Source of the DNA: JBQTHI01 sp052390035
GTDB taxonomy: Bacteria; Actinomycetota; Acidimicrobiia; Spongiisociales; ZC4RG35
Assembly (NCBI GenBank): GCA_052390035.1
Contig: JBQTHI010000003.1
Location: forward strand, 1-45,023
DNA length: 45,023 nucleotides
Direction of reading: 5' to 3'
The position numbers and the translations under genes were made by a program. Each line of letters opens with the position of its first letter. Positions within the stretch are counted from its first letter, which is position 1. Of this stretch, positions 15,164 to 23,470 are shown in pieces. Under the pieces are notes generated by a model. The model had not been told where the DNA came from, did no database searches, and was given only the letters and a program-made list of their open reading frames with translations.

Positions 15164-16489
15164 ATGCGCGTTCCGCCGGACTTCACATGGGGGGTCGCCA
15201 CCTCCGCCTATCAGATCGAGGGCGGTCGTACCGACGGCAAGGGACAGTCGATCTGGGACACCTTCTCCGATCAGGGGCGCTTGATGGACCGAGGCGACAC
15301 CACCTGCGACCACTATCACCGCTGGCCGGAAGATGTCGCCCTGATGACGGAGTTGGGAGTCAATGCCTACCGGTTCTCGGTGGCCTGGACCAGGGTGCTT
15401 CCCGACGGGATTGGTGCGGTTAATCACAAGGGACTCGACTTCTATCGCCGGCTGATAGACGCCCTTTTCGAGGCGGGCATCACACCCTGGCTGACCGTCT
15501 ACCACTGGGACCTCCCCCAGGCGTTGCAGGATCGGGGTGGTTGGGCGAACCGGGCCACTGTCGATGCCTTTAGTCGTTACACCGAGGTCCTGGCCGAGGC
15601 GTTTGGTGATCGTGTCAAACGTTGGATCACGCATAACGAGCCCTGGGTGGCGACGGTGCTGGGCCACATCGAGGGGGTGTTCGCTCCCGGACTGACCGAC
15701 TGGGGCAATGGGTTGACGGCCGGCCATCACATCCTCCTGTCCCATGGGCGGGCAGTGCCCATAATCCGTGCTCTGTCGCCAGGGGCCGAGATCGGCATCG
15801 CTCTCGACTGCCGGCCATCGACCCCGGCCAGCGACCGGTTGTCCGACATAGCCGCCGATGTCCACTTCGACGGGTTCCGCAACCGCTGGTTCTTCGACCC
15901 CGTCTTTGGAAAGGGATACCCCGACGACATGGTGGAGAATTACGTCGGCAGAGGCCGAACCGACATGTCGTTCGCTCGTCCCGGTGATCTGGAGGCCATC
16001 GGGGTGCCGATCGACTTCGTCGGGATCAACTATTACACCAGCATTGAAATAGCCGCCGGAGGAGAGGAGAGCGAGTCCGGCTTGGTGGCTCCTGGTCCCA
16101 ACCCCCCAAGAGGCTATACCGAGATGGGTTGGGAGATAACGCCGGCTGCGCTTACCGGCTTCCTCAGGCGGGTGTCCGACCAATATCGGCCCGCTCGGAT
16201 TGTGATCACCGAGAACGGTGCGTCATATTCGGATGGGCCTTCTACCGACAGGAAGATCCACGACTCCCGGCGGATCGAATACTTGCGGGCCCATGTCGAC
16301 GCGACGCGCCAGGCGATCGGGCATGGGGTGTCGGTGGCCGGTTATTTCGTGTGGAGCCTGCTCGACAACCTCGAGTGGACCTCCGGCTTCTCCCAGCGCT
16401 TCGGCCTGGTGCACGTGAACCACGCCACCCAGGTCCGCACCCCCAAGGACAGCTTCTACTGGTATAGGGACTTGATCGGGGGTAACTAG
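15164..16489 (+). CDS. GH1 family beta-glucosidase
   Basis: This cytoplasmic retaining glycosidase has 441 residues, the usual GH1 length. It begins FTWGVATSAYQIEG, the family N-terminal signature. The acid/base E159 lies in THNEPW and the nucleophile E350 in VITENGAS. Sugar-binding residues Q17, H114 (YHWDLP) and the C-terminal W-S-L-L-D-N-x-E-W are present. It has no signal peptide, so it should act on imported disaccharides or glycosides. The ATG at 15164 gives the conserved N-terminus; longer in-frame versions would run into the divergent cyclase gene. The 3' end overlaps the convergent regulator gene by CTAG (16486-16489). Confidence 0.93.
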   Translation: MRVPPDFTWGVATSAYQIEGGRTDGKGQSIWDTFSDQGRLMDRGDTTCDHYHRWPEDVALMTELGVNAYRFSVAWTRVLPDGIGAVNHKGLDFYRRLIDALFEAGITPWLTVYHWDLPQALQDRGGWANRATVDAFSRYTEVLAEAFGDRVKRWITHNEPWVATVLGHIEGVFAPGLTDWGNGLTAGHHILLSHGRAVPIIRALSPGAEIGIALDCRPSTPASDRLSDIAADVHFDGFRNRWFFDPVFGKGYPDDMVENYVGRGRTDMSFARPGDLEAIGVPIDFVGINYYTSIEIAAGGEESESGLVAPGPNPPRGYTEMGWEITPAALTGFLRRVSDQYRPARIVITENGASYSDGPSTDRKIHDSRRIEYLRAHVDATRQAIGHGVSVAGYFVWSLLDNLEWTSGFSQRFGLVHVNHATQVRTPKDSFYWYRDLIGGN

Positions 16490-19400
16490 GGACGGGCTGC
16501 GTCAATCGCCCGGCGAAGCGGGACGGCTCCGAGACGATCGGCGACCTCTGTTGTTTCCTCGAACAGCGCCATACCGCCCGCCTCGTCACCAGTTGCTATC
16601 AGAGCCTGACCTTGGCGGAAGCGACAATACGCGACCTCGTAAGGTTGCGGTATCGACGCCCAGAGGTCGGCGGCCCGGGCCCAGGTCGGCGGATGGCGAT
16701 TGCCGTCGAATCGAGTCAATTCGGCTCGGGTCTGGGCGAGTTGGGCGGGGAAATCGCTTGCTCCAGCCTCGCCTTCGGCCGCTTCCAATGTCCGGACCAA
16801 GATCACAGCATCTTGGCGGCGGCGGGCCGGTTCGTTCCCAGCCAGGGCGAGGTCGGCTAGCACCCGAGTTCCAAACGTGTAGAGAGGTGCCCGCCAGAAC
16901 CAGTCCTCACCCTTCTCGACGAGGTCGAGGCCCCGCTGCACCACCTCCCAGGCGTCCTCGGGACTGCCTTCCAAACTGACCAGCTGGGCAGCTACCCAGT
17001 GGATAGGGCCCTGGAACTGTGGGTCGACGATCTCGGTGCTCTTGGGCAACAATTCGTCGACATAACGCCGGGCCATTTCCAGGTCGCCGGTCAAGAGGCT
17101 CAGCAGAGCCTTCAAGCTGAGTACGAAGACCTCGCTCACGCCCTCGGCGTGGGCCAGTCCCTGACCGAGTTGAATATGGTCGGCCGCTTCTTGCCAGCGT
17201 CCCAGCCGTATAAGTGAATAGGCGGCGTTGCAGCGAGGGAACCAAAAGTACTTCCCATAGATGTGCCAACGGGCGGCCGCCTCCGAGCCGGCTTTGGCAT
17301 CGGCCACTGCTGCCTCCAGCCGGCCTGTCTCATCGAGGATCGACGAGAGGTTGACGTACGAGCGGAGGACGTCCTCGACGACCCCTTCCTGCTCCGAGAT
17401 CCTCCGCCCCTCGAGGATGTGGGCGATGGCGCTTTCGATGCGGCCGTCGGCGCCTTCGACTGATCCGAGAGTGACGAGGGCGTTGCCTTCCACCGCCCGG
17501 GCCTCGACTCGGCGGGCTACTGCGATGGCCTCGAGGCTGCCCTCCTCCGATTCCCGGTTGCGACTCATCAACATCAACAGCGAGGCCTGGTTGGCCAATG
17601 CCTTGGCCCGTTCGGGCGAAGGAGGGTTAGGAGGGATCAGGGCGATGGATCGTTCGATGGCAGCGAGGGCCTCGCCCCCCCGACCCGCCAGGTAAAGGTA
17701 GCGGGAGAGCCGTTCGGCTACCGATCCGGATTGGGTTGGGGCGATGACGGGGTCGAGTAGGCGTTCGGCCTCGTGCGCCAGCTCGATCGCCTCTCCGAGA
17801 CCGCCGTCAAGCAGATGGGTGGCCTCGGCGGCTCGCTGGAGCAATTCCGCCTTGTCCAATCCGGATACCTTGACAGGGTCGGCCACCTCGTCCCACAGTT
17901 CGACGGCGTGGCGGTAGTGGCGGGCGACTTCGCCGAAAGCGAGCATGTTGTCGGCGGCCACCGCCGCCGCTACCGAGGCTTCGAGCGCACGGGTCGGGTC
18001 GTGGGCGGCGGTGAAATGGAGGGCTAGCTCGGCCGGCGAGCCTCCCCGGGTGGACAGGGCCTCGGCTACCCGCCGATGAAGCCGTGACCGCCTGGTCGGG
18101 TTGAGCTCTTCGTACAGGGTCTGGCGGATGAGGGCGTGGGAGAAGGTGTACCTACCCCGCACCAAGGGGGCCTCGAGCAGGATCCGGGCGGCCAGCGCCT
18201 CGTCGATCTGGTCGGCAACCGCCTCGGCTCCCGCCTCGCTCAGCTCCTCCAGAAGCTGGCCGTCGAACTCTCGGCCAATCACCGACGCCAGGACCAGCAT
18301 GCGGTTGGTGGCTTGGTCGAGTCGGCTGAGCCGGCGTCCAACCACTTCCCGAATGCCTTCCGGTATTTCCAGGCGGTGCAGCTCGGTCGCCTCGGGCCAG
18401 GGGATGCCGGGCCCGATGGTGCCCGACTCCATCAGGTTGGCGACCACCTCCTCGACGAAGAACGGATTTCCTTCCGTCTCGTTCCAAATCTCTGTGGCCG
18501 CGTCGTTTGGCACCTTCTCTCCGGTCCTGTCGCTGATGAGATCGGCAACACCATCCTGGTGGAGCCCGGATAGATGAATCCGCTCGAACCTTCGTTCGCG
18601 GCGCAGCTCGGCAAGTGATGCTGCCAGCGGATGTGACCTGGAGAGTTCGGTCTCCCGGTAGGTTCCGATCACGAGCAGCCGACTCTGACGGGGGTGGCGT
18701 GTGAGATGCTCGAGCAGTCCGATGGTGGGGGCATCGGCCCAATGGAGGTCGTCCAGCACAGCGATTGTGGGCACCTGGTCGGCTACCTGGTGCAGGGCGG
18801 ACACCACCGACTCATACAGCAGGTAGCGCTCGGTACCTGCCTCGGCTTGAACACCCGGCCGGGCAGGCAGGAGACCGGCGAGGTCGGGGACCAGCCTTCG
18901 TAACTCGGCCGTCTGCGGTCCCAATGACGAGATCGCTGCCGCCGCCCCGGTATCGGCCAATAGCTGGTGGAGGATTTCGACGAAGGGCTGATAGGCGATG
19001 ACCGTCTCGGGGGCACAACGCCCGGCAACGACCACCGCTCCGCGCTCGTGGGCTGTCCGGCTCCAGGCGGCAGCCATCGCCGTTTTGCCTATTCCTGGCT
19101 CACCGGCGAGGAGGACAAGACGGCGCAGGCCTTGAGCGACCCTGGTCCACACCCCGTCCAGGCGCGTCAGCACCTCGTCGCGTCCGATGAGATGGCCACC
19201 GGCTGGTTGATTGAGGACGCCCGGATATCCGATGGAGACCGGGGCGGTCAGGCCGTTTGCCGCCGGTTCCTCCCACTTCACCTCCCAGACGTCGGTGGGG
19301 GCGGCCAGACCCTTGAGTCGATGAGGCCCGTGTGATGCAAAGCTAAACCCGCCGAGGTTGCCCACCAGCTCACGCACAACGGCCGACACGAGTATCTGAC

Positions 19401-19767
19401 CGCCGGTGGCCAGGCCACAGAGTCGCTCAGCGATCACCACCGGCGTGCCCTGGTAGTCGTCTCCGTGAGCGATGGCTTCCCCACTGTTGACCCCGATCCG
19501 CACCGAGACCCCGAGGTCGCTTGCGGTTACAGCCTTTTGCATCTCACTAGCGGCGGCCACCGCCTCACCCGCACCAGAAAAGGCAACCATCAACCCGTCG
19601 CCGAGGTGCTTGATCTCGCGACCGCCGTTCACTCGCAGGCAGCTTCGCAGGAGCTCATCGACCCGGTGGTGGACCGCTACCGCCGCCTCATCACCCAGAC
19701 GGGTGAGCAGCTCGGTGGAGCCCACCAGATCCGTGAACAGGAACGTACGGGTGGCGGCGCCGACCAC
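16486..19767 (-). CDS. large cyclase-domain/AAA ATPase/TPR regulator
   Basis: The 1093-residue protein has an N-terminal class III cyclase homology domain (about 5-165), a P-loop ATPase of the STAND/AAA_16 type (about 193-480) and a long alpha-helical TPR-like C-terminal half. Metal-binding D13 (LFTDLVGST) and D57 (KHLGDGL) are present, but the VNxAxR motif reads VVIAER, so the catalytic Asn is Val (V111) and activity is doubtful. Walker A is GEPGIGKT (222-229) and Walker B TIAVLDDLHWAD. There is no obvious LuxR-type DNA-binding domain at the C-terminus. This architecture is widespread in actinobacteria; signals and outputs are mostly unknown. It starts at GTG 19767, four bases downstream of the aminotransferase stop on the same strand, suggesting co-transcription. 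Confidence 0.88.
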   Translation of the reverse strand: MVGAATRTFLFTDLVGSTELLTRLGDEAAVAVHHRVDELLRSCLRVNGGREIKHLGDGLMVAFSGAGEAVAAASEMQKAVTASDLGVSVRIGVNSGEAIAHGDDYQGTPVVIAERLCGLATGGQILVSAVVRELVGNLGGFSFASHGPHRLKGLAAPTDVWEVKWEEPAANGLTAPVSIGYPGVLNQPAGGHLIGRDEVLTRLDGVWTRVAQGLRRLVLLAGEPGIGKTAMAAAWSRTAHERGAVVVAGRCAPETVIAYQPFVEILHQLLADTGAAAAISSLGPQTAELRRLVPDLAGLLPARPGVQAEAGTERYLLYESVVSALHQVADQVPTIAVLDDLHWADAPTIGLLEHLTRHPRQSRLLVIGTYRETELSRSHPLAASLAELRRERRFERIHLSGLHQDGVADLISDRTGEKVPNDAATEIWNETEGNPFFVEEVVANLMESGTIGPGIPWPEATELHRLEIPEGIREVVGRRLSRLDQATNRMLVLASVIGREFDGQLLEELSEAGAEAVADQIDEALAARILLEAPLVRGRYTFSHALIRQTLYEELNPTRRSRLHRRVAEALSTRGGSPAELALHFTAAHDPTRALEASVAAAVAADNMLAFGEVARHYRHAVELWDEVADPVKVSGLDKAELLQRAAEATHLLDGGLGEAIELAHEAERLLDPVIAPTQSGSVAERLSRYLYLAGRGGEALAAIERSIALIPPNPPSPERAKALANQASLLMLMSRNRESEEGSLEAIAVARRVEARAVEGNALVTLGSVEGADGRIESAIAHILEGRRISEQEGVVEDVLRSYVNLSSILDETGRLEAAVADAKAGSEAAARWHIYGKYFWFPRCNAAYSLIRLGRWQEAADHIQLGQGLAHAEGVSEVFVLSLKALLSLLTGDLEMARRYVDELLPKSTEIVDPQFQGPIHWVAAQLVSLEGSPEDAWEVVQRGLDLVEKGEDWFWRAPLYTFGTRVLADLALAGNEPARRRQDAVILVRTLEAAEGEAGASDFPAQLAQTRAELTRFDGNRHPPTWARAADLWASIPQPYEVAYCRFRQGQALIATGDEAGGMALFEETTEVADRLGAVPLRRAIDAARP

Positions 19768-19771
19768 GGTT

Positions 19772-21067
19772 TTAGCCTGGGGCGACCCGCTCGACCGCCC
19801 GGGAGAACTTTTCGAACCCCTCGTCGGCCTCGGCCTCGGTCAGAGAGAGGGGAGGGGCGATGCGGAGGGTGTTGCCGTAGATGCCGCCTTTGCCGATCAA
19901 CAGGCCTTCCTTCTTTGCCTCCTCCATGACCGCCGCCGCCGCGGCCGGGTCGGGATCGAGACCGCCCTTTTTCACCAACTCGACTCCCAGCATCAGACCT
20001 TTTCCCCGCACTTCCCCAATGATCTCGGTGCGATCGGCCAATGCTTCGAGATTGGACTTGAGCCGGTTCCCCACCTTGTAGGCGTTGGTTTGCAGATCGT
20101 GTTCCAGCAGATAGTTGAGGTTGGCAAGTCCTGCGGCGGTGGAGAGCGGATTGCCGCCGAAGGTTGAAATCGAATTCGCCGGAAGCGAGTCCATCAGATG
20201 TGCCGGGGCGATCACTCCCGCCAGCGCCACACCGTTTCCCAGTCCCTTGGCGAAGGTGATCATGTCAGGGACGATGCCGTGGGCCTGGTAGCCCCAGAAG
20301 TGCTCGCCGGTGCGACCCCACCCGGTCTGTACCTCATCAGAGATGAAGAGTATTCCGTACCGATCAAGCACCTCCTTGAAGGCCGCGAAGAAGCCTTCGG
20401 GAGGGGTGGCAAAGCCGCCAACCCCCTGGATCGGCTCGGCGATCATGCAGGCCACATCGCCGGCGGTGGCGACGTCGATCATGTTCTCCAGGTCGGCCTT
20501 GCAGGCGGCGATGAAGTCATCGTCGGGAAGGTGGCCAAATGGACTCCGCAGCTTGTATCCCCCGTGCACGTACGTGACGTTGAACGGATAGTTGGCGGTC
20601 GAGGACCAGTTGCGCTGGCCGGTGATGGCGACCGTCGAGTGGCTCTTGCCGTGATAGCTGCCACGTATGGCGAGTACCTGGTTCGACCGCCGGTATTGGG
20701 TGGCGATCATCAGGGCGGCGTCGTTGGCCTCGGTGCCGGAGTTGGTGAAGAAAACCTTGGCGTCGGGGACCCCCGAGAGCTCGGCGATCTTCTCGGCGAG
20801 GGCGATCTGGTTCTCGATCAGATAAAGGGTGGAGGAGTGGAGCAGTCGGTCGGCCTGCTCCTTGATCGCCGCCACCACCTCCGGCACGTTGTATCCGGTC
20901 ATCGTGGTGAGGATTCCGCCGAAGAAGTCGAGGTATTCGTTGCCTTCGGCGTCACGTACCCTGCGGCCTTCTCCTGAAACCAGCGCGATGGGCTGCTGGT
21001 AATAGAGCGCCATCCATTTGGGAAGCACCTTCTGATGGCGGGCAAACAGGTCGCTGTGTAGGCCCAT
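19772..21067 (-). CDS. class III PLP-dependent aminotransferase (probable beta-alanine/beta-aminoisobutyrate transaminase)
   Basis: The 431-residue enzyme is a class III aminotransferase similar in style to AGXT2 and omega-transaminases. FFTNSGTEANDAA (107-119) is the phosphate-binding signature, ISDEVQTGWGRTG includes the PLP-pyridine Asp D244, and K274 in TFAKGLGNG is the Schiff-base Lys. In this setting it would convert beta-alanine or beta-aminoisobutyrate to malonate or methylmalonate semialdehyde for MmsA. That substrate is inferred from the neighbourhood; other omega-amino donors are possible. I chose ATG 21067 (MGLHSDLFARHQKV); a longer reading would overlap the divergent cyclase gene. 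The starts of the two divergent genes are 73 bases apart. Confidence 0.9.
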   Translation of the reverse strand: MGLHSDLFARHQKVLPKWMALYYQQPIALVSGEGRRVRDAEGNEYLDFFGGILTTMTGYNVPEVVAAIKEQADRLLHSSTLYLIENQIALAEKIAELSGVPDAKVFFTNSGTEANDAALMIATQYRRSNQVLAIRGSYHGKSHSTVAITGQRNWSSTANYPFNVTYVHGGYKLRSPFGHLPDDDFIAACKADLENMIDVATAGDVACMIAEPIQGVGGFATPPEGFFAAFKEVLDRYGILFISDEVQTGWGRTGEHFWGYQAHGIVPDMITFAKGLGNGVALAGVIAPAHLMDSLPANSISTFGGNPLSTAAGLANLNYLLEHDLQTNAYKVGNRLKSNLEALADRTEIIGEVRGKGLMLGVELVKKGGLDPDPAAAAAVMEEAKKEGLLIGKGGIYGNTLRIAPPLSLTEAEADEGFEKFSRAVERVAPG

Positions 21068-21140
21068 GAGGCGAATGTCTCCTGAGGTGGGGTCAGTCGC
21101 CAAGGGTAGCCCCGCCGGTTTGTCAGTACAGTGGCCACCC

Positions 21141-22346
21141 GTGTGGAAGCGCCTCATCAGTTCCGTCGCTCGTTGGGGCGGCCACGAGGGCGACACCGAG
21201 CAGCTGGCTCGTGCGAAGAGCTTTCTCGTGCTCACCGCTCTCCTGATCGACGCTCTGTCGGTCTTCTGGGTACTTCTCTACTGGCAGTTTGGAGAGCCGC
21301 TGGCGGCGGCAATTCCCGGGGGATACATCGTCCTCTCCCTCATCAGCATTGCCGTCTTTGCCCGTACCCGTCGCTTCGGCTGGTTTCGCGACAGCCAGCT
21401 CGCCTTGTTCCTCATCCTCCCTACCTCGCTGCAACTGGTTCTGGGCGGATTCGTCAATGCCAGCGCCGTGGTGTTGTGGTCGCTGATAGCGCCCTTGGGT
21501 GCCCTCATCTACACGAGTCAACGGGTCGCCCGGGCCTGGTTCATCGGGTATCTCGCCGTCGTGCTCTTGTCGGGGCTGGTGCAGCCCTGGATCCCGGCCG
21601 AGAACAACCTTCCGATGCCTTTGGTGTTGACGTTTTTCATCATGAATTTCTCTGCGGTGTCGCTGGTGGTGTTCTTCTTGATGTCCCGGTTCGTCAGACA
21701 GCTCCATGCCGAGAGAGCCAAATCGGACGGGCTGCTGCTCAACATCCTGCCGGCCCGGATCGGGGACCGGCTGCGGGAGAATCCCGGACAAGTGATCGCC
21801 GAGCGATTCGAATCGGCCAGCGTCCTGTTCGCCGATGTGGTCGGGTTCACGCCGATCTCGGCCGGTCTCTCACCCGAAGAGCTGGTCGAGGTCCTCGATG
21901 CGGTGTTCTCCGACTTCGATTCGCTCGCCGACAAGCACGGTGTGGAGAAGATCAAGACGATTGGGGACAGCTACATGGCCGCCGCCGGGGTTCCCATCGC
22001 CCGGCCCGACCACGCCCAGGCGGTGGCGGACCTGGCCCTCGACATCCAGCGATACTGCGAGAGCTATCCACTGGTGGCCGGCTCACCGCTGCGCATCCGG
22101 GTGGGGATCAACAGCGGACCATTGGTGGCGGGTGTGATCGGCCGGCGCAAGTTCATCTATGACCTGTGGGGTGACACGGTCAACACGGCGAGCAGGATGG
22201 AGGCGCACGGTGAGCCGGGGAGCATTCAGCTGACCGAAGCTTCCTACCAGCTTCTCAAGGATGAATACCACTGCGTGCCTCACGGGATTGTCGACGTGAA
22301 GGGCAAAGGCCCGATGCCGACTTGGTTCCTGGTCGGAGCGCTATGA
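21141..22346 (+). CDS. membrane-bound adenylate cyclase (class III)
   Basis: The 401-residue protein has six predicted transmembrane helices (about 27-48, 55-75, 86-106, 108-126, 132-150, 160-183) followed by a cytoplasmic class III cyclase domain (about 222-401), the layout of mycobacterial Rv1625c-type cyclases. The catalytic set looks complete: metal Asp D232 (FADVVGFT) and D276 (IGDSYM), adenine-specifying K272 and D341 (YDLWGDTVNTASR), transition-state N348 and R352. It should act as a homodimer making cAMP. The start is GTG 21141; nothing upstream in frame is better. The stop overlaps the DUF4260 gene start (ATGA), so a three-gene unit follows. Confidence 0.9.
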   Translation: MWKRLISSVARWGGHEGDTEQLARAKSFLVLTALLIDALSVFWVLLYWQFGEPLAAAIPGGYIVLSLISIAVFARTRRFGWFRDSQLALFLILPTSLQLVLGGFVNASAVVLWSLIAPLGALIYTSQRVARAWFIGYLAVVLLSGLVQPWIPAENNLPMPLVLTFFIMNFSAVSLVVFFLMSRFVRQLHAERAKSDGLLLNILPARIGDRLRENPGQVIAERFESASVLFADVVGFTPISAGLSPEELVEVLDAVFSDFDSLADKHGVEKIKTIGDSYMAAAGVPIARPDHAQAVADLALDIQRYCESYPLVAGSPLRIRVGINSGPLVAGVIGRRKFIYDLWGDTVNTASRMEAHGEPGSIQLTEASYQLLKDEYHCVPHGIVDVKGKGPMPTWFLVGAL

Positions 22347-22711
22347 CCAACCCGGTGATCGTGCAGCGCTGGGAGGGCCTGGTCGGGCTTACCGCCGGGG
22401 TCGGCTTGTTCGCCGTTTCCGGCTGGTCTTGGTGGTGGTTCGCCCTGCTGCTGTTGGTGCCCGACGTCTCGATGATCGGCTATTGGGCCCAGCCGGTCGC
22501 CGGGGCCACGGTTTACAACCTCGGCCATTCCCTGGTCGGCCCGGCTTTGCTGCTGGGGTGGAGATGGTTCGGCGGCCCGGTGACGGCCCTGGCGCTCGGT
22601 GCGATCTGGCTGGCCCACATCGGGATGGACCGCGCCCTCGGATACGGACTGAAATACCCCAACGGCTTCACCCACACCCATCTGGGCATTATCGGGAGGA
22701 GGGAACTGTGA
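22343..22711 (+). CDS. DUF4260 family membrane protein
   Basis: This small integral membrane protein of 122 residues has about four hydrophobic helices. Features of the DUF4260 family are visible: QRWEGLVGLTAG at the start, LLVPDVSMIGYW, VYNLGHSLVGPALLLG, and the C-terminal IWLAHIGMDRALGYGLKYP followed by FTHTHLG. Conserved His, Asp and Arg near the membrane face suggest a binding or catalytic site, but no function is known to me. It is coupled by overlap to both the adenylate cyclase upstream (ATGA) and the lipoprotein downstream (GTGA). Confidence 0.87.
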   Translation: MTNPVIVQRWEGLVGLTAGVGLFAVSGWSWWWFALLLLVPDVSMIGYWAQPVAGATVYNLGHSLVGPALLLGWRWFGGPVTALALGAIWLAHIGMDRALGYGLKYPNGFTHTHLGIIGRREL

Positions 22712-23406
22712 GCTGGAATGGCGCCAAAGCCTGCTCTTTGGTCGGTTTGGTCATTGTGGTCGCCTGCAACGGCACGGCGACGACCACCACGTCAACCTCT
22801 ACCACGGCTGCACCGACCACAACCACGATGCCTCCGACCACCTTGCCCGCCACCACTTCCGCCCCGGCCTTGGCCGAGGCGCCCTGGGCCAGAGAGACCC
22901 TCACCCAGGACGAGGTGCCCTCCGTCTTGATTGAGCAGTGGGAAGCGGCAGAGAACCGGGACGGCTGTGCCGCCCTTTCCCCGGTGGGTGGCATCGAAGG
23001 CGGCCAACCGCGCGCTGCCACTTTCTCGGGTGGTTGGGCGGTCGCCTGGGATGCTCCTGATGGCCCCGGGATGGCTGCCGACGGCACCTACTGTGAGAAC
23101 TGCGGACGATCAGCAGTGGGGGTTGCTGGGGCCGGGGTTCCCGCCGACCAGTCGGCGGTGCGGGCATGGCCCGATGTGATCGAATGGAGCGACGGGAGCA
23201 TGGTCGGCTACGGCATCGAAGGAGAGTTGAGCGATCTACCGGTGACCAATCCGGTCACCGGTGACGCCGCCTCACCCACCAGACTTGCCTATCTCGTGGT
23301 GGCCGGAGAAGAATGCCTTTACAACGTTTGGTCACGCCGTAGCGAAGCCGAATTGCTCGACGTCATCGGACGGCTGCGATTCGTCGAAGGCCTGGGGGAC
23401 TCCTAA
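22708..23406 (+). CDS. hypothetical lipoprotein with Thr-rich linker
   Basis: The 232-residue precursor has a lipobox VVAC (C20) and a long Thr/Ala/Pro linker (about 22-55), so the folded domain is displayed outside the membrane. The mature domain (about 65-232) contains several Cys (DGCAALSP, YCENCG, EECLYNVWS) and ends with L-x-x-V-I-G-R-L-R-F-V. It is not a family I can name. The GTG start overlaps the DUF4260 stop and is preceded by a GGGAGGAGGG Shine-Dalgarno region, which supports it. Coupling with the adenylate cyclase and DUF4260 genes suggests a shared membrane-surface process. Confidence 0.75.
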   Translation: MSWNGAKACSLVGLVIVVACNGTATTTTSTSTTAAPTTTTMPPTTLPATTSAPALAEAPWARETLTQDEVPSVLIEQWEAAENRDGCAALSPVGGIEGGQPRAATFSGGWAVAWDAPDGPGMAADGTYCENCGRSAVGVAGAGVPADQSAVRAWPDVIEWSDGSMVGYGIEGELSDLPVTNPVTGDAASPTRLAYLVVAGEECLYNVWSRRSEAELLDVIGRLRFVEGLGDS

Positions 23407-23446
23407 GTCTTGTCCACCGGCACGTGTTGCCAGGCTGGGCGGTTCG

Positions 23447-23470
23447 GGTGGCGCTTGCTAAGGCGCTACC
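23447..23470. terminator. possible bidirectional hairpin between convergent genes
   Basis: GGTGGCGC and GCGCTACC pair over eight positions with one G-T wobble, around the loop TTGCTAAG. It spans the end of the beta-ureidopropionase gene and lies 40 bases after the convergent lipoprotein gene. There is no T tract. Confidence 0.3.
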
